Source: Chloroflexota bacterium (lineage in GTDB: Bacteria > Chloroflexota > Limnocylindria > Limnocylindrales > CSP1-4). From it: DNA of 35,230 bases. Shown piece by piece: positions 23,610 to 31,372 of the stretch. Positions within the stretch are counted from its first letter, which is position 1, and every line of letters begins with the position of its first letter. Made by a program: the position numbers and the translations under genes. The stretch covers positions 1 through 35,230 of the forward strand of contig JAJYNP010000370.1 in NCBI GenBank assembly GCA_021786265.1, given 5' to 3'. The notes under the pieces were generated by a model. That model saw only the letters and a list, made by a program, of their open reading frames with translations. It was not told where the DNA came from and searched no databases.

Positions 23610-24962
23610 TTGTCTAGATCGCTGAAGCTGCTATTGATGGCCGTCGTCACGACGGCCATCATTGTTGTGCTCGGGGCAATCCTTCTTTGGCGGCTGCCCA
23701 CCAGCGCCAACGGCTGGCTTGGCGTCGTCTATTGGACAGGTCTAACCGCGCTCGCGCAGGCCTTCCCGGTGAAGATGCCGAGGGGCACGGTTGTGAGCGT
23801 GGTCATCGCGCCCATCTTGGCCGTGGCGGCACTTGGCGGCCCCTCTGCAGCTGCCGTGGTCGCTGTCCTCGGAACCACTGAGTGGCGCGAGCTGCGAGGC
23901 CGGGTGCCTTGGTACGGGAGCCTATACAACCACGCCGAGATCGCTATCCCGGCGGTGCTCGCCGCGATCGTTTTCAGGGCGGTCGCGGGTTCGGAGTTCG
24001 TCCCTAGCTGGACATCGCTGGTGGCTGCAGGACTTGCCGGCGTCGTGTTCTTTGCAGTCAACGCCGGCCTCGCGTCGCTGGTGGTAGTCATTCGCGATAA
24101 CGTGTCTCCGACGGCCGTGCTGTCCGGGGACCTCCGCCTGATCGCCGGCAACCTCCTTGGGATGGCCCCGCTCGCGTGGCTCATCGCGGTGGTGTGGTCG
24201 GTGGCGTGGTGGGCAGTGCCACTGTTCGCGCTGCCCCTTTACACGAACCGCGCCGCGTACCAGGCCACCGTGCAGATCCGGGACATGTTCACCCAGACCG
24301 TGCGTGCCCTCGCCTCGGCCGTCGACGCACGCGACCCGTTCACGGCGCGCCACTCCGAGAACGTGCAGACCATTGCCGTCGAGATCGGGCGCGTGATGCG
24401 CTGCAGCGAGGCCGAGCTGGAGGCGCTGGAATGGGGGGGTCTCCTGCACGACATCGGCAAGATCGCGGTCAGGGACGACGTGCTGCTCAAGCAGGACAAG
24501 CTCACGCGCGAGGAACGGATCGCGATGAACGCGCATCCGGTGAAGGGCTACGAGATCATCAAGCCCGTGGCGCGCCTGGCCCCCGAGCTACCGATCATCC
24601 TGCACCACCACGAGTGGTACAACGGCTCGGGGTATCCGGACCACCTGGTCGGCGAGGAGATCCCCAGGCTCGCGCGCATCCTGCACGTCGCGGACGCGTT
24701 CGAGGCCATGACGGCCAGCCGCCCCTACCGCATGCGGCCGCTGTCCAAGGAACAGGCGATGGCGGAGTTGCGCAAGTACGCGGGCATCCAGTTCGACCCA
24801 GTGGTGCTCGACGCGTTCGCGCGCACCGATCGGGTCGCCCACGTGGTGGACCCGGGGAAGCCTGCGACCCACGCGGCACCCGTCGCGCTGGTCGCGAGAC
24901 TCGCTGGCCGGGCACGCGGGGGTGGGCAGGCGGGGGACCAGCCGGCAGCCGATGCACACTGA
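23610..24962 (+). CDS. Membrane-anchored HD-GYP domain phosphohydrolase
   Basis: A 450-residue protein with an N-terminal integral-membrane sensor-like region (about residues 8-210, roughly six helices) and a C-terminal HD-GYP domain. Domain motifs: DPFTARHSENV, LLHDIGK (HD metal pair, near residue 280), AHPVKGYEII, HHHEWYNGSGYPDHLVGEEIP, and ILHVADAFEAMTASRPYR. These are typical of active cyclic-di-GMP phosphodiesterases, though some members act on other cyclic dinucleotides. The TTG at 23610 is tentative, with GAGAG about 11 nt upstream; ATG 23637 is an alternative but would clip the first helix. Two GSGYP-adjacent histidines are retained. Confidence 0.85.
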   Translation: MSRSLKLLLMAVVTTAIIVVLGAILLWRLPTSANGWLGVVYWTGLTALAQAFPVKMPRGTVVSVVIAPILAVAALGGPSAAAVVAVLGTTEWRELRGRVPWYGSLYNHAEIAIPAVLAAIVFRAVAGSEFVPSWTSLVAAGLAGVVFFAVNAGLASLVVVIRDNVSPTAVLSGDLRLIAGNLLGMAPLAWLIAVVWSVAWWAVPLFALPLYTNRAAYQATVQIRDMFTQTVRALASAVDARDPFTARHSENVQTIAVEIGRVMRCSEAELEALEWGGLLHDIGKIAVRDDVLLKQDKLTREERIAMNAHPVKGYEIIKPVARLAPELPIILHHHEWYNGSGYPDHLVGEEIPRLARILHVADAFEAMTASRPYRMRPLSKEQAMAELRKYAGIQFDPVVLDAFARTDRVAHVVDPGKPATHAAPVALVARLAGRARGGGQAGDQPAADAH

Positions 24963-25050
24963 GGTGCCCGCCCTGCCAGAGCCGCCCGCCGCGGCGACAT
25001 CCGGCCCGGGAGCAGCGGCCGCCGATGCGCTCTGAGGTCGCCGCGCTGCC
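24948..25050. repeat. Imperfect ~73-bp duplication after a stop codon
   Basis: The sequence from 24948 (GCCGATGCACACTGAGG) recurs in degenerate form from 25021 (GCCGATGCGCTCTGAGG). The first copy includes the last codons and stop of the HD-GYP gene. A shorter 10-bp repeat GGAAGCCGCC is present twice just before the next start codon. Confidence 0.65.
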
Positions 25051-25095
25051 GCGATCGCCGGTCCCGGAAGCCGCCCGAGCATGGAAGCCGCCTGA

Positions 25096-27255
25096 ATGAT
25101 GCTCGTCGCGGTTGCCGTCGCGCTGGTCCTGGGCCTGCTCATCGGCGGTCGCCCCGAGAACCTCTCGCAGATCCGGTTCCGCTGGGGCATCCTCCTGTTC
25201 GTCGCGGTCGTGGTCCGCTACGGGACGGAGGCTGCGATCCGCTACGGCGTCGAGCCGGTTGCGATGCTCAGGCTCCCGCTGTACGTGCTCGCGTTCGCCG
25301 CGATCGCGGCGATCCTCTGGGCCAACCGGGCGCAGCCGGGTCTCCTCGTCGCCGCCGCCGGGGTGACCTCGAACGGCCTGGCCGTCGTCCTGAACGGTGG
25401 CTGGATGCCCGTCTGGCGGCCGGCGCTGGAGCTCGTGGGCATGTCGCCGGCCGACCTGGCCGTGTCCTTCCACCGGTTGCTCCCGGAGCAGCTCGGCCTT
25501 GAGTTCCTGCTCCGCGGGGGACCCTTCGGCGACCTGATCCCGGTGCCGTTGCCCGTGCTCACCAACGTTGCCAGCATCGGCGACGCGTTCGTGGCCGCAG
25601 GGCTGGCCTGGTACGTGTTCGCGACCCTCGTCGCGGCGCCCGAGGTGGAGCAGCCCCCGGTCACGGAGGCGGATGCGACCATGGTCGGCACCGTCACGGA
25701 CACTGCGGCCCCCGTGGTGGGCACCGCGGCCCCCGTGGTGGGCACCGCTGCCGGCTTCCTCACCCCGTCCCCGGCGAGGCGGGCGGCACGCCGCTCGATC
25801 CGCGGCCCCGAGCTCGCTCCGCGCTCCGGGATCGGCGAGTCCGCCGTGCTCCGGCGACCCGTCCTCCTGGGCGGCGCCGGCTCGGGTGTGGAACTGGTGC
25901 CGGGCCTGCCGGAGACCGAGCCGGGGGACAGTGCAGCTGCCGTGCGCGGGGCGGTTCCTGGCATGGGATCGGCCGCCGTGGTGTACGCGCCACGCGTGGG
26001 TCGCGGATTCGGTGGACGCATCGGCGCTCATCCGTATGTCCGGCTCGCGCTCGACGCCAGGTTCTCCACGCTGTGGGTGGGGCAGACCATCAGCCTCCTC
26101 GGCGATCGGCTCAACCAGGTGGCACTCGGCGTCCTGGTCCTCTCGATCACGGGATCGGCGCTCGACGTGGGCCTGACCTTCCTCGCCGCCACCCTGCCCA
26201 ACCTCCTGTTCGGGCCCCTGGCCGGCACCTTCGTCGACCGCTGGAACCAGAAGCACGTGATGGTCGTCAGCGACCTGATCCGGGCGGGGCTGGTGCTGCT
26301 CATCCCGCTCGCCGCGGAGCGCAGCGTGCTGCTCGCCTACCCCATCGTCTTCGGCGTCACCACCGTCAGCATCTTCTTCCGGCCCGCCCGGACGGCCGTG
26401 ATCCCGCGGATCGTGTCGACCGAGGACCTCACGCCCGCCAACGGCGCGATGTGGACCGCGGAGACGATCGCCGACGTGGTGGGCTACCCGATCGCCGGCC
26501 TGTTCGTCGCGTTCCTGGGGAGCGCGCTCGCGCTCGCCTTCTGGTTCGACGCGGCGTCGTACCTGGTCAGCGCCGCGCTCGTCCTCTCGATCACGATCCC
26601 GCCGGTTCTCCGGAGCGCCGCACCCATCGTGGCGGGCAGCGTGCGCAAGTTCTTCTCGGAGGTCGGAGTGGGGTGGCGGTTCCTGCGGTCCGAGCCCGCG
26701 CTGTTCCAGAACACGGTGATCAGCGGGCTCGCACAGCTCGCCGTGGGCGCACTGCTCGCACTGCCGGTGGTGTACGCCCGCGACGTGCTGCAGGGCTCGC
26801 TGATCCCGTATCCGCAGAGTTACGCGGCCCTCGACCTCGCCCTGGGCGTGGGCAACCTCGCAGGTGGCGTCGCCATCGGCGCCATGGGTGCGGGCCGGCG
26901 CAAGGGGCCGCTGGTGATCGCAGGGTACGTCGTGCTGGGTCTTTCCACGGTGGCGATGGGCCTGACCGGCAACGAAGTGCTCGCGTTCACCTGCGCGCTG
27001 GTGGCCGGGATCGCCAACATGGTCTTCATCATCCCGACCCAGACGTTGTTCGCCGAGCGCACGCCGCAGGACCTGATGGGCCGGGTGGTGGGGATCCGCT
27101 CCAGTATGGTGCTCGGCCCGCTCACCCTCGCAATTGCGCTGAGCGGGATCGTCGCGCAGGTGGTGGGTCCCGCGACGGTGTTCGTGGGGTTCGGCCTGCT
27201 CACGGCCGCGGCGGGGGCGGCGGGTCTCATGCTTCCCGCGGTACGCGATGCGTAG
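25096..27255 (+). CDS. DUF5317-MFS transporter fusion
   Basis: A 719-residue membrane protein made of two parts. Residues 1-185 resemble DUF5317: several hydrophobic segments, VLNGGWMPVWRPA, and PLPVLTNVASIGDAFVAAG. Residues about 190-315 are a charged, low-complexity linker with a 21-bp tandem repeat (AAPVVGT twice). Residues about 315-719 are a 10-12 TM MFS_3-type exporter (EntS-like): RFSTLWVGQTISLLGDRLNQVALG, DRWNQKHVMVVSDLIRAG, and ERTPQDLMGRVVGIRSSM. Substrate unknown, with efflux likely by family. The start could be either adjacent ATG (25096 or 25099); no ribosome site is visible. Confidence 0.85.
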   Translation: MMLVAVAVALVLGLLIGGRPENLSQIRFRWGILLFVAVVVRYGTEAAIRYGVEPVAMLRLPLYVLAFAAIAAILWANRAQPGLLVAAAGVTSNGLAVVLNGGWMPVWRPALELVGMSPADLAVSFHRLLPEQLGLEFLLRGGPFGDLIPVPLPVLTNVASIGDAFVAAGLAWYVFATLVAAPEVEQPPVTEADATMVGTVTDTAAPVVGTAAPVVGTAAGFLTPSPARRAARRSIRGPELAPRSGIGESAVLRRPVLLGGAGSGVELVPGLPETEPGDSAAAVRGAVPGMGSAAVVYAPRVGRGFGGRIGAHPYVRLALDARFSTLWVGQTISLLGDRLNQVALGVLVLSITGSALDVGLTFLAATLPNLLFGPLAGTFVDRWNQKHVMVVSDLIRAGLVLLIPLAAERSVLLAYPIVFGVTTVSIFFRPARTAVIPRIVSTEDLTPANGAMWTAETIADVVGYPIAGLFVAFLGSALALAFWFDAASYLVSAALVLSITIPPVLRSAAPIVAGSVRKFFSEVGVGWRFLRSEPALFQNTVISGLAQLAVGALLALPVVYARDVLQGSLIPYPQSYAALDLALGVGNLAGGVAIGAMGAGRRKGPLVIAGYVVLGLSTVAMGLTGNEVLAFTCALVAGIANMVFIIPTQTLFAERTPQDLMGRVVGIRSSMVLGPLTLAIALSGIVAQVVGPATVFVGFGLLTAAAGAAGLMLPAVRDA
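25705..25746. repeat. 21-bp in-frame tandem repeat, two units
   Basis: Exact units 25705-25725 and 25726-25746 in the linker of the DUF5317-MFS gene, encoding AAPVVGT twice. Confidence 0.95.
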
Positions 27256-27479
27256 GGCGCGCCGCGTGCTGGCCGTGCGTGCGCGATGCGCCAGGCCCCT
27301 GGTAGTGGCCCCACACGGGGCTGGTGCGTCCGCCCGCCATGCGCGATGCGCAGCCGCTCGGCGATAATCCGCGAGACGACTACCGCGCGAACGACACCTG
27401 CCCGCGACCCGCATCCGCGCCGTCACCGATCGATGCCGCCCGCGTCCCCGGGCGCGACCACGAGGAGCACGACACCGGC

Positions 27480-28127
27480 ATGACCGAGCCACGACCAAAC
27501 CCCGCGCAGCCCGTGCCGCCGGACGAGGAGCCTGCGACCCGGGAAGAGGCCGCGACGCCGGAGGAGGCCCTCGCCCCGGAGGAGACCACGACGGCGGCCG
27601 AAGCCGGGACACCGACCGCGGCCGGCGCGGCCCCGGAGGAGAAGCGGACGCCCGGAGGCCGAGGAGGCCGGGCCTCCGAGCCGACCCCGCGACGGGCCGG
27701 GGGATCGAAGGGACGACCTGCGGTTGCCTCGTCCGGCCAGAAGTCCGGCACCGCACCCGCTCAGGGACCCACGCCCGCAGCCGGATCTGGCGAGATCCCG
27801 TACGTCGACGACCCCGTGTCCCGCGTCTGGGTGGGGATCGTGGTCGGGCTCTTCGCGGTGGTGTTCCTCTACGCCGCGCTCCTCGGCCACGGTGGGATCC
27901 TGACGCCGGCGCACTCGCCGGCACCGCTGGCGACACCGGGCGCCTCGGTGACCACGTCCGCGGCGCCGGGTGTCGCAGGGAGCCCGGCCGCGAGCTCGGC
28001 CGCGGGTTCGTCAATCAGCCCGGCCACCAGCCCCGCGGCATCGTCGGGCGCAGGTACCCCAACGACGACGCCGCCGTCGGGCACGCGGGCGCCGTCGCTC
28101 GCCAGCCCCACCCCGTCGCCGAGCTGA
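27480..28127 (+). CDS. Single-TM protein with disordered termini
   Basis: A 215-residue protein with no recognisable catalytic domain. Residues 1-115 are Glu/Pro/Ala/Gly-rich and hydrophilic. One hydrophobic segment, VWVGIVVGLFAVVFLYAALL, lies near residues 118-137, and the C-terminal 75 residues are Ser/Ala/Thr/Pro-rich, as in exported linkers. ATG 27480 follows GAGGAG by 12 nt; an upstream in-frame ATG (27324) would add 52 poorly conserved-looking residues. A GATAAT lies at about 27362. It is probably a membrane-anchored protein with an extracytoplasmic flexible tail; the function is unknown. It sits between a transporter and pcm, all on the plus strand. Confidence 0.6.
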   Translation: MTEPRPNPAQPVPPDEEPATREEAATPEEALAPEETTTAAEAGTPTAAGAAPEEKRTPGGRGGRASEPTPRRAGGSKGRPAVASSGQKSGTAPAQGPTPAAGSGEIPYVDDPVSRVWVGIVVGLFAVVFLYAALLGHGGILTPAHSPAPLATPGASVTTSAAPGVAGSPAASSAAGSSISPATSPAASSGAGTPTTTPPSGTRAPSLASPTPSPS

Positions 28128-28284
28128 TCGCCGGCCCGCCGAGCCAACACCGCACTCATCCAGTCGATCGCGGAACACATCGCCAGCCAGTCGCCAGCCA
28201 CCAGCAGCCAATCGCCAGTCGCCGTCTTGATCGCCAGTCGATCTCGCCGGCCGAACAGATCGCCGCCAGGCCAAGAGGGCCCAG

Positions 28285-29028
28285 ATGATCCACCGGGGGG
28301 ATGGGCAGGAACCGGGGCAGCGGGACGGGGAGCACGACGACGCCGGACGCCGCGCCGCCGAGGATCCCTTCCTTGCCCGACGCCTCGCCATGGTCCGGGA
28401 ACTCCAGGCCAGCGGCCTCCGAGACCCGGACGTCCTCGCCGCGCTCGCCCGAGTGCCCCGCGAGTGCTTCGTCCCGCCGGACCTCGCGGCATACGCCTAC
28501 GACGATTCCGCACTCGGGATCGGGCACGGGCAGACGATCTCCCAGCCGTACATCGTGGGGCGCATGACCGAGCTGCTCGACCTGGCGGGGCTCCTCCGCC
28601 GCGAGCCGTCGCGAGCCCCGCATGCGCTCGATGTGGGCACGGGCTCGGGGTACCAGGCGGCGGTGATGGCCGCGATCGGCGTCCTCGTCGTGTCGATCGA
28701 ACGCGACCGCGAGCTGTCGGATGCGGCCGCCGACCGGCTGGTCGCGACGGGATTCGGCGACCGGGTGCTCTGCGTGGTCGGCGATGGGGGCGAGGGTTGG
28801 CCGGCTGGCGCGCCGTACGACGGGATCGTGGTCGCCGCCGCCGCGCCGCAGGTTCCCGAGCCGCTCGTGGCGCAGCTTGCCGACGGTGGCCGGCTGGTGA
28901 TCCCGGTCGGAACCCGCGACTACCAGGTGCTCCACGTGGTGACCCGCACCGGCAACCGGCTCGAGGAGCGGGCATTCGATCCGTGCATGTTCGTGCCGCT
29001 GCTGGGGCGGTACGGGTTCCCGGGGTAG
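28285..29028 (+). CDS. pcm: Protein-L-isoaspartate O-methyltransferase
   Basis: A 247-residue PCMT-family enzyme that methylates L-isoaspartyl residues in damaged proteins using S-adenosylmethionine. Motifs: VPRECFVPPDLAAYAYDDSALGIGHGQTISQPYIVGRM (substrate-side signature), the SAM-binding LDVGTGSGYQAAVMA, and GDGGEGWPAGAPYDGIVVAAAAPQVPEPLVAQL. It is somewhat longer than the classic ~210 residues because of an N-terminal extension; ATG 28390 is a possible shorter start. The preceding 157 bp hold only short CGCCAG-type repeats. Confidence 0.93.
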   Translation: MIHRGDGQEPGQRDGEHDDAGRRAAEDPFLARRLAMVRELQASGLRDPDVLAALARVPRECFVPPDLAAYAYDDSALGIGHGQTISQPYIVGRMTELLDLAGLLRREPSRAPHALDVGTGSGYQAAVMAAIGVLVVSIERDRELSDAAADRLVATGFGDRVLCVVGDGGEGWPAGAPYDGIVVAAAAPQVPEPLVAQLADGGRLVIPVGTRDYQVLHVVTRTGNRLEERAFDPCMFVPLLGRYGFPG

Positions 29029-29087
29029 GGCACACGCCGATCGCCGGGGCTGCGATGCCGGTCGCCTGTGCCGCACGCGCCGATCGC

Positions 29088-29148
29088 GCCCGCTTCCCGG
29101 CCGATCTGGCCCACTTCCTGCCGAACTGGCCCGCTTCCTGCCGAACTA
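29088..29148. repeat. 20-bp tandem repeat, three units
   Basis: Units at 29088-29108 (21 bp, most diverged), 29109-29128 and 29129-29148, built on GCCCGCTTCCTGCCGAACTG, in the intergenic region after pcm. Confidence 0.85.
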
Positions 29149-29232
29149 CCACAGAGGGAACGCAAAGCAGCTGCGGGAGCGGCCCTGGCACCTGAATCGG
29201 CCCCCAGGGCCTCGTGTTCGGCCTCCGGATCA

Positions 29233-29272
29233 CGAATTACGCAGCGCGAGGTGGCCTGAGCTGCGTGATTCG
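29233..29272. repeat. 13-bp inverted repeat, one mismatch
   Basis: CGAATTACGCAGC (29233-29245) and GCTGCGTGATTCG (29260-29272) are complementary except at one position and are separated by 14 bp. It may be an operator, an RNA hairpin or a mobile-element end; nothing in the sequence decides between these. Confidence 0.6.
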
Positions 29273-29388
29273 CACCACACGGGGTCCCGGCAGGTGCGCC
29301 GTACCGCATAGCATTCCCCGGGTGAGCGAATGGCAGAAAAGGCGGGACATCCGTGTGAGTGCAGTAGGCGTAGCGTCGCGACCCCGCG

Positions 29389-29460
29389 GTGTCTCCCCAG
29401 CGTGGCCGCGACTATCCAGGGTCCTACGCCTGGCTGCGCTGGCGGGACAGCTTCGTGTGA
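29389..29460 (+). pseudogene. Possible remnant of an IS1595-type transposase N-terminus
   Basis: A 23-codon frame starting GTG reads in part PQRGRDYPGSYA then WLRWRDSFV before a stop. IS1595/ISXO2-type transposases typically begin with a basic stretch, a YPxSxxEF element and, some 25 residues later, a LRWPDGFVCP element. Here the two pieces would be joined with the middle missing. The similarity is short and from memory, so this is tentative. The surrounding 29150-29480 has no other supported gene. Confidence 0.25.
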
Positions 29461-29486
29461 CCGCAACGCGGGGTGAGCGCGGGAAT

Positions 29487-29525
29487 AATATAGACCTTGC
29501 GTTGCTGCCATGCAAGGTCTATATT
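29487..29525 (+). promoter_or_regulatory. 14-bp perfect inverted repeat overlapping a leaderless promoter
   Basis: AATATAGACCTTGC (29487-29500) and GCAAGGTCTATATT (29512-29525) are perfectly complementary around an 11-bp centre. The right arm ends in TATATT (29520-29525), 6 nt before the GTG start of the next gene, so it can be the -10 of a leaderless promoter. The mirror-image TATATT in the left arm faces the other way. This looks like a dimeric repressor operator placed on the promoter. Confidence 0.75.
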
Positions 29526-29531
29526 GGCGTC

Positions 29532-31262
29532 GTGACGACCGGCGCTATTCGACGACAGGCCGCGCTCGATGCCATCGCACGGGTGCTCGCAGGCGAGGTG
29601 GCCGAGGCTGCGGAGAGCGACCTGGTCGACTTCAAGGAAGAAGTCGGGACGGTCGGGACCGGAGGACAGCGTCGGCCGATTGGACCGAGACACGCCCCGG
29701 CCGCGGAGGTGCTGGCGATCGAGGTCGCGTGTTTCGAGAACAGCCCCAGCGGAGGCGTGCTCGTTGTCGGCGTGGACGACAAATCGAGTGGTCCTGCTGC
29801 CCTTCATGACACGTACCTCGATCTCGGATGGCTGCGCGAACGTCTCTGGTCGCTCACCTCGCCCCGCTACTCCGTCGACGAGATCGAGGAGGTTGTCGAG
29901 CAGGGCCGGCGTCTCTACCTGATCAACGTCCCGCCGGCGATCGAGGAGATCCGTGCGGGCGGCAAGCTCCGCATGCGGCGGGGCAAGAGCTGCCAGGAGG
30001 TCAGCGGCGGCGACGCTCGTCGACTCCTCGAGGAGAGGCGAGGGTTCGACTGGACGGCCCAGCCGTCGGGCCTGCACCTGTCTGCAGCCAACCCGGATGC
30101 GTTTCGAGTGGCCCGACGGTTCTACGGGGAACGACGGGGTGAGCCGCCGTCAAGCGATCGAGAACTGGCGAGGAGGATGGGGGTTCTCATCGATGACAGC
30201 CAGGACCCGGAGCTGAACCGCGCTGGAGCCATTCTGCTGGCGCCGTTCGAGCCGAGCATGAATCAGCTCCAGTTCCTCATCGCGGATGCCGAGGGCAGCC
30301 CATCGAGCATTCATGTCCTCAAACCAGCCCCCATTCTGCTCGTACTCGAGGAGGTGTTCGATCTCCTCGACAGGGTCGCATTCCCGGTCCAATCCACAGT
30401 CGTCGGCCTGACCCGGCGGGAGCTACGTGCAGTTCCAGAGCCGGCGTTCCGAGAGGCTCTGGTCAATGCAGTGATGCACCGCGACTACCAGCTCGATCGC
30501 CTGCTGATCGTGGCGCTCGCCCTTGGCGCACCAGTCGCAACCCTCAAGGTTCGGTCGCCCGGTGGTCTTCCGGCATCGGTCAGCGCCGACCGCCTGCTCG
30601 CCATTGGCTCGCGGCCTCGTAACGAGGCGTTGGCTACCGCCCTTCGTGTGCTCGCCGTGGCAGAGCGCGAGGGAGTCGGGATCAACACGATGTACCGCTC
30701 GATGCTGCGGGATGGACATCCGTCGCCGGAGATCGTTGAAGAGGGCGGGGATGTCGTCGTGCGCCTATCGGGGGGACGACCGGACATCTTGCTGCGAACG
30801 TTCTTCGATGAGATAGAGGCTCGCAATGAGACTCTCGGCCGCGATGTCGCGGCCACCATTGCCATCCGCCGTCTCCTGGAAGAGACGCCGCTGCGACCCG
30901 AGGCCCTCGCCGTGGCGGCTCAGCGGACGCCGGGCGAAGCGCTCGACACCCTGCTCGCCCTCAAAGGAATCGGAGTCGTGGAGCGCCTGCTCGATCGAAG
31001 CCGGTCGTTCAGACTGACCAGAGACGCACGTGATCGGCTGGGCGCGAAGGTTCGATATCGGCGAGCGTCGGTCGAGGAGCACTGGGCGCTCGTTCGAGCC
31101 TACCTCGATGCGCACAGCAGCATCAGCCGTGAGGAGGCTGCCACCCTGCTCGAGGTCGCTCCAATCCGTGCAACCCGCATCCTGGGACAGCTGGTCCACC
31201 AGGATCATCTCGCCTACGTTGGCCCCACGCGAGGGCGGTCGGTCCGCTACCGGCTGGTGTGA
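29532..31262 (+). CDS. AlbA_2 (Schlafen-like) and RecG-like ATP-binding protein
   Basis: A 576-residue protein. The N-terminal AlbA_2/Schlafen-like domain has DLVDFKEEVG, EVLAIEVACFENSPSGGVLVVGVDD and VPPAIEEIRAGGKLRMRRG. The middle contains a HATPase_c_4-like region marked by FREALVNAVMHRDYQ and SPGGLP. The C-terminal ~170 residues include two helix-turn-helix-like segments (near ETPLRPEALAVAAQRTP and SISREEAATLLEVAPIRATRILGQLV). Such proteins are often called putative transcriptional regulators or RecG-like and occur in accessory and defence regions. The GTG at 29532 sits 6 nt after TATATT within a perfect inverted repeat, suggesting autoregulation. The gene is lower in GC than its neighbours, consistent with transfer. 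Confidence 0.82.
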   Translation: MTTGAIRRQAALDAIARVLAGEVAEAAESDLVDFKEEVGTVGTGGQRRPIGPRHAPAAEVLAIEVACFENSPSGGVLVVGVDDKSSGPAALHDTYLDLGWLRERLWSLTSPRYSVDEIEEVVEQGRRLYLINVPPAIEEIRAGGKLRMRRGKSCQEVSGGDARRLLEERRGFDWTAQPSGLHLSAANPDAFRVARRFYGERRGEPPSSDRELARRMGVLIDDSQDPELNRAGAILLAPFEPSMNQLQFLIADAEGSPSSIHVLKPAPILLVLEEVFDLLDRVAFPVQSTVVGLTRRELRAVPEPAFREALVNAVMHRDYQLDRLLIVALALGAPVATLKVRSPGGLPASVSADRLLAIGSRPRNEALATALRVLAVAEREGVGINTMYRSMLRDGHPSPEIVEEGGDVVVRLSGGRPDILLRTFFDEIEARNETLGRDVAATIAIRRLLEETPLRPEALAVAAQRTPGEALDTLLALKGIGVVERLLDRSRSFRLTRDARDRLGAKVRYRRASVEEHWALVRAYLDAHSSISREEAATLLEVAPIRATRILGQLVHQDHLAYVGPTRGRSVRYRLV

Positions 31263-31372
31263 CCCGTTGGGACTCCACGCGCCGGGCCCCGATTCCTGGC
31301 CGCGCCACGCCATCCGCGCCCCCAGGCGACGCCATCCGCGGGTCCCACGCCGGTGCGTTATCCTCCGCCGAC

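Noticed and set aside
29230..29515. Two minus-strand frames of about 90 codons before the AlbA_2-like gene
   Set aside because: They overlap each other, lack ribosome sites and resemble no family; DNA there looks decayed.
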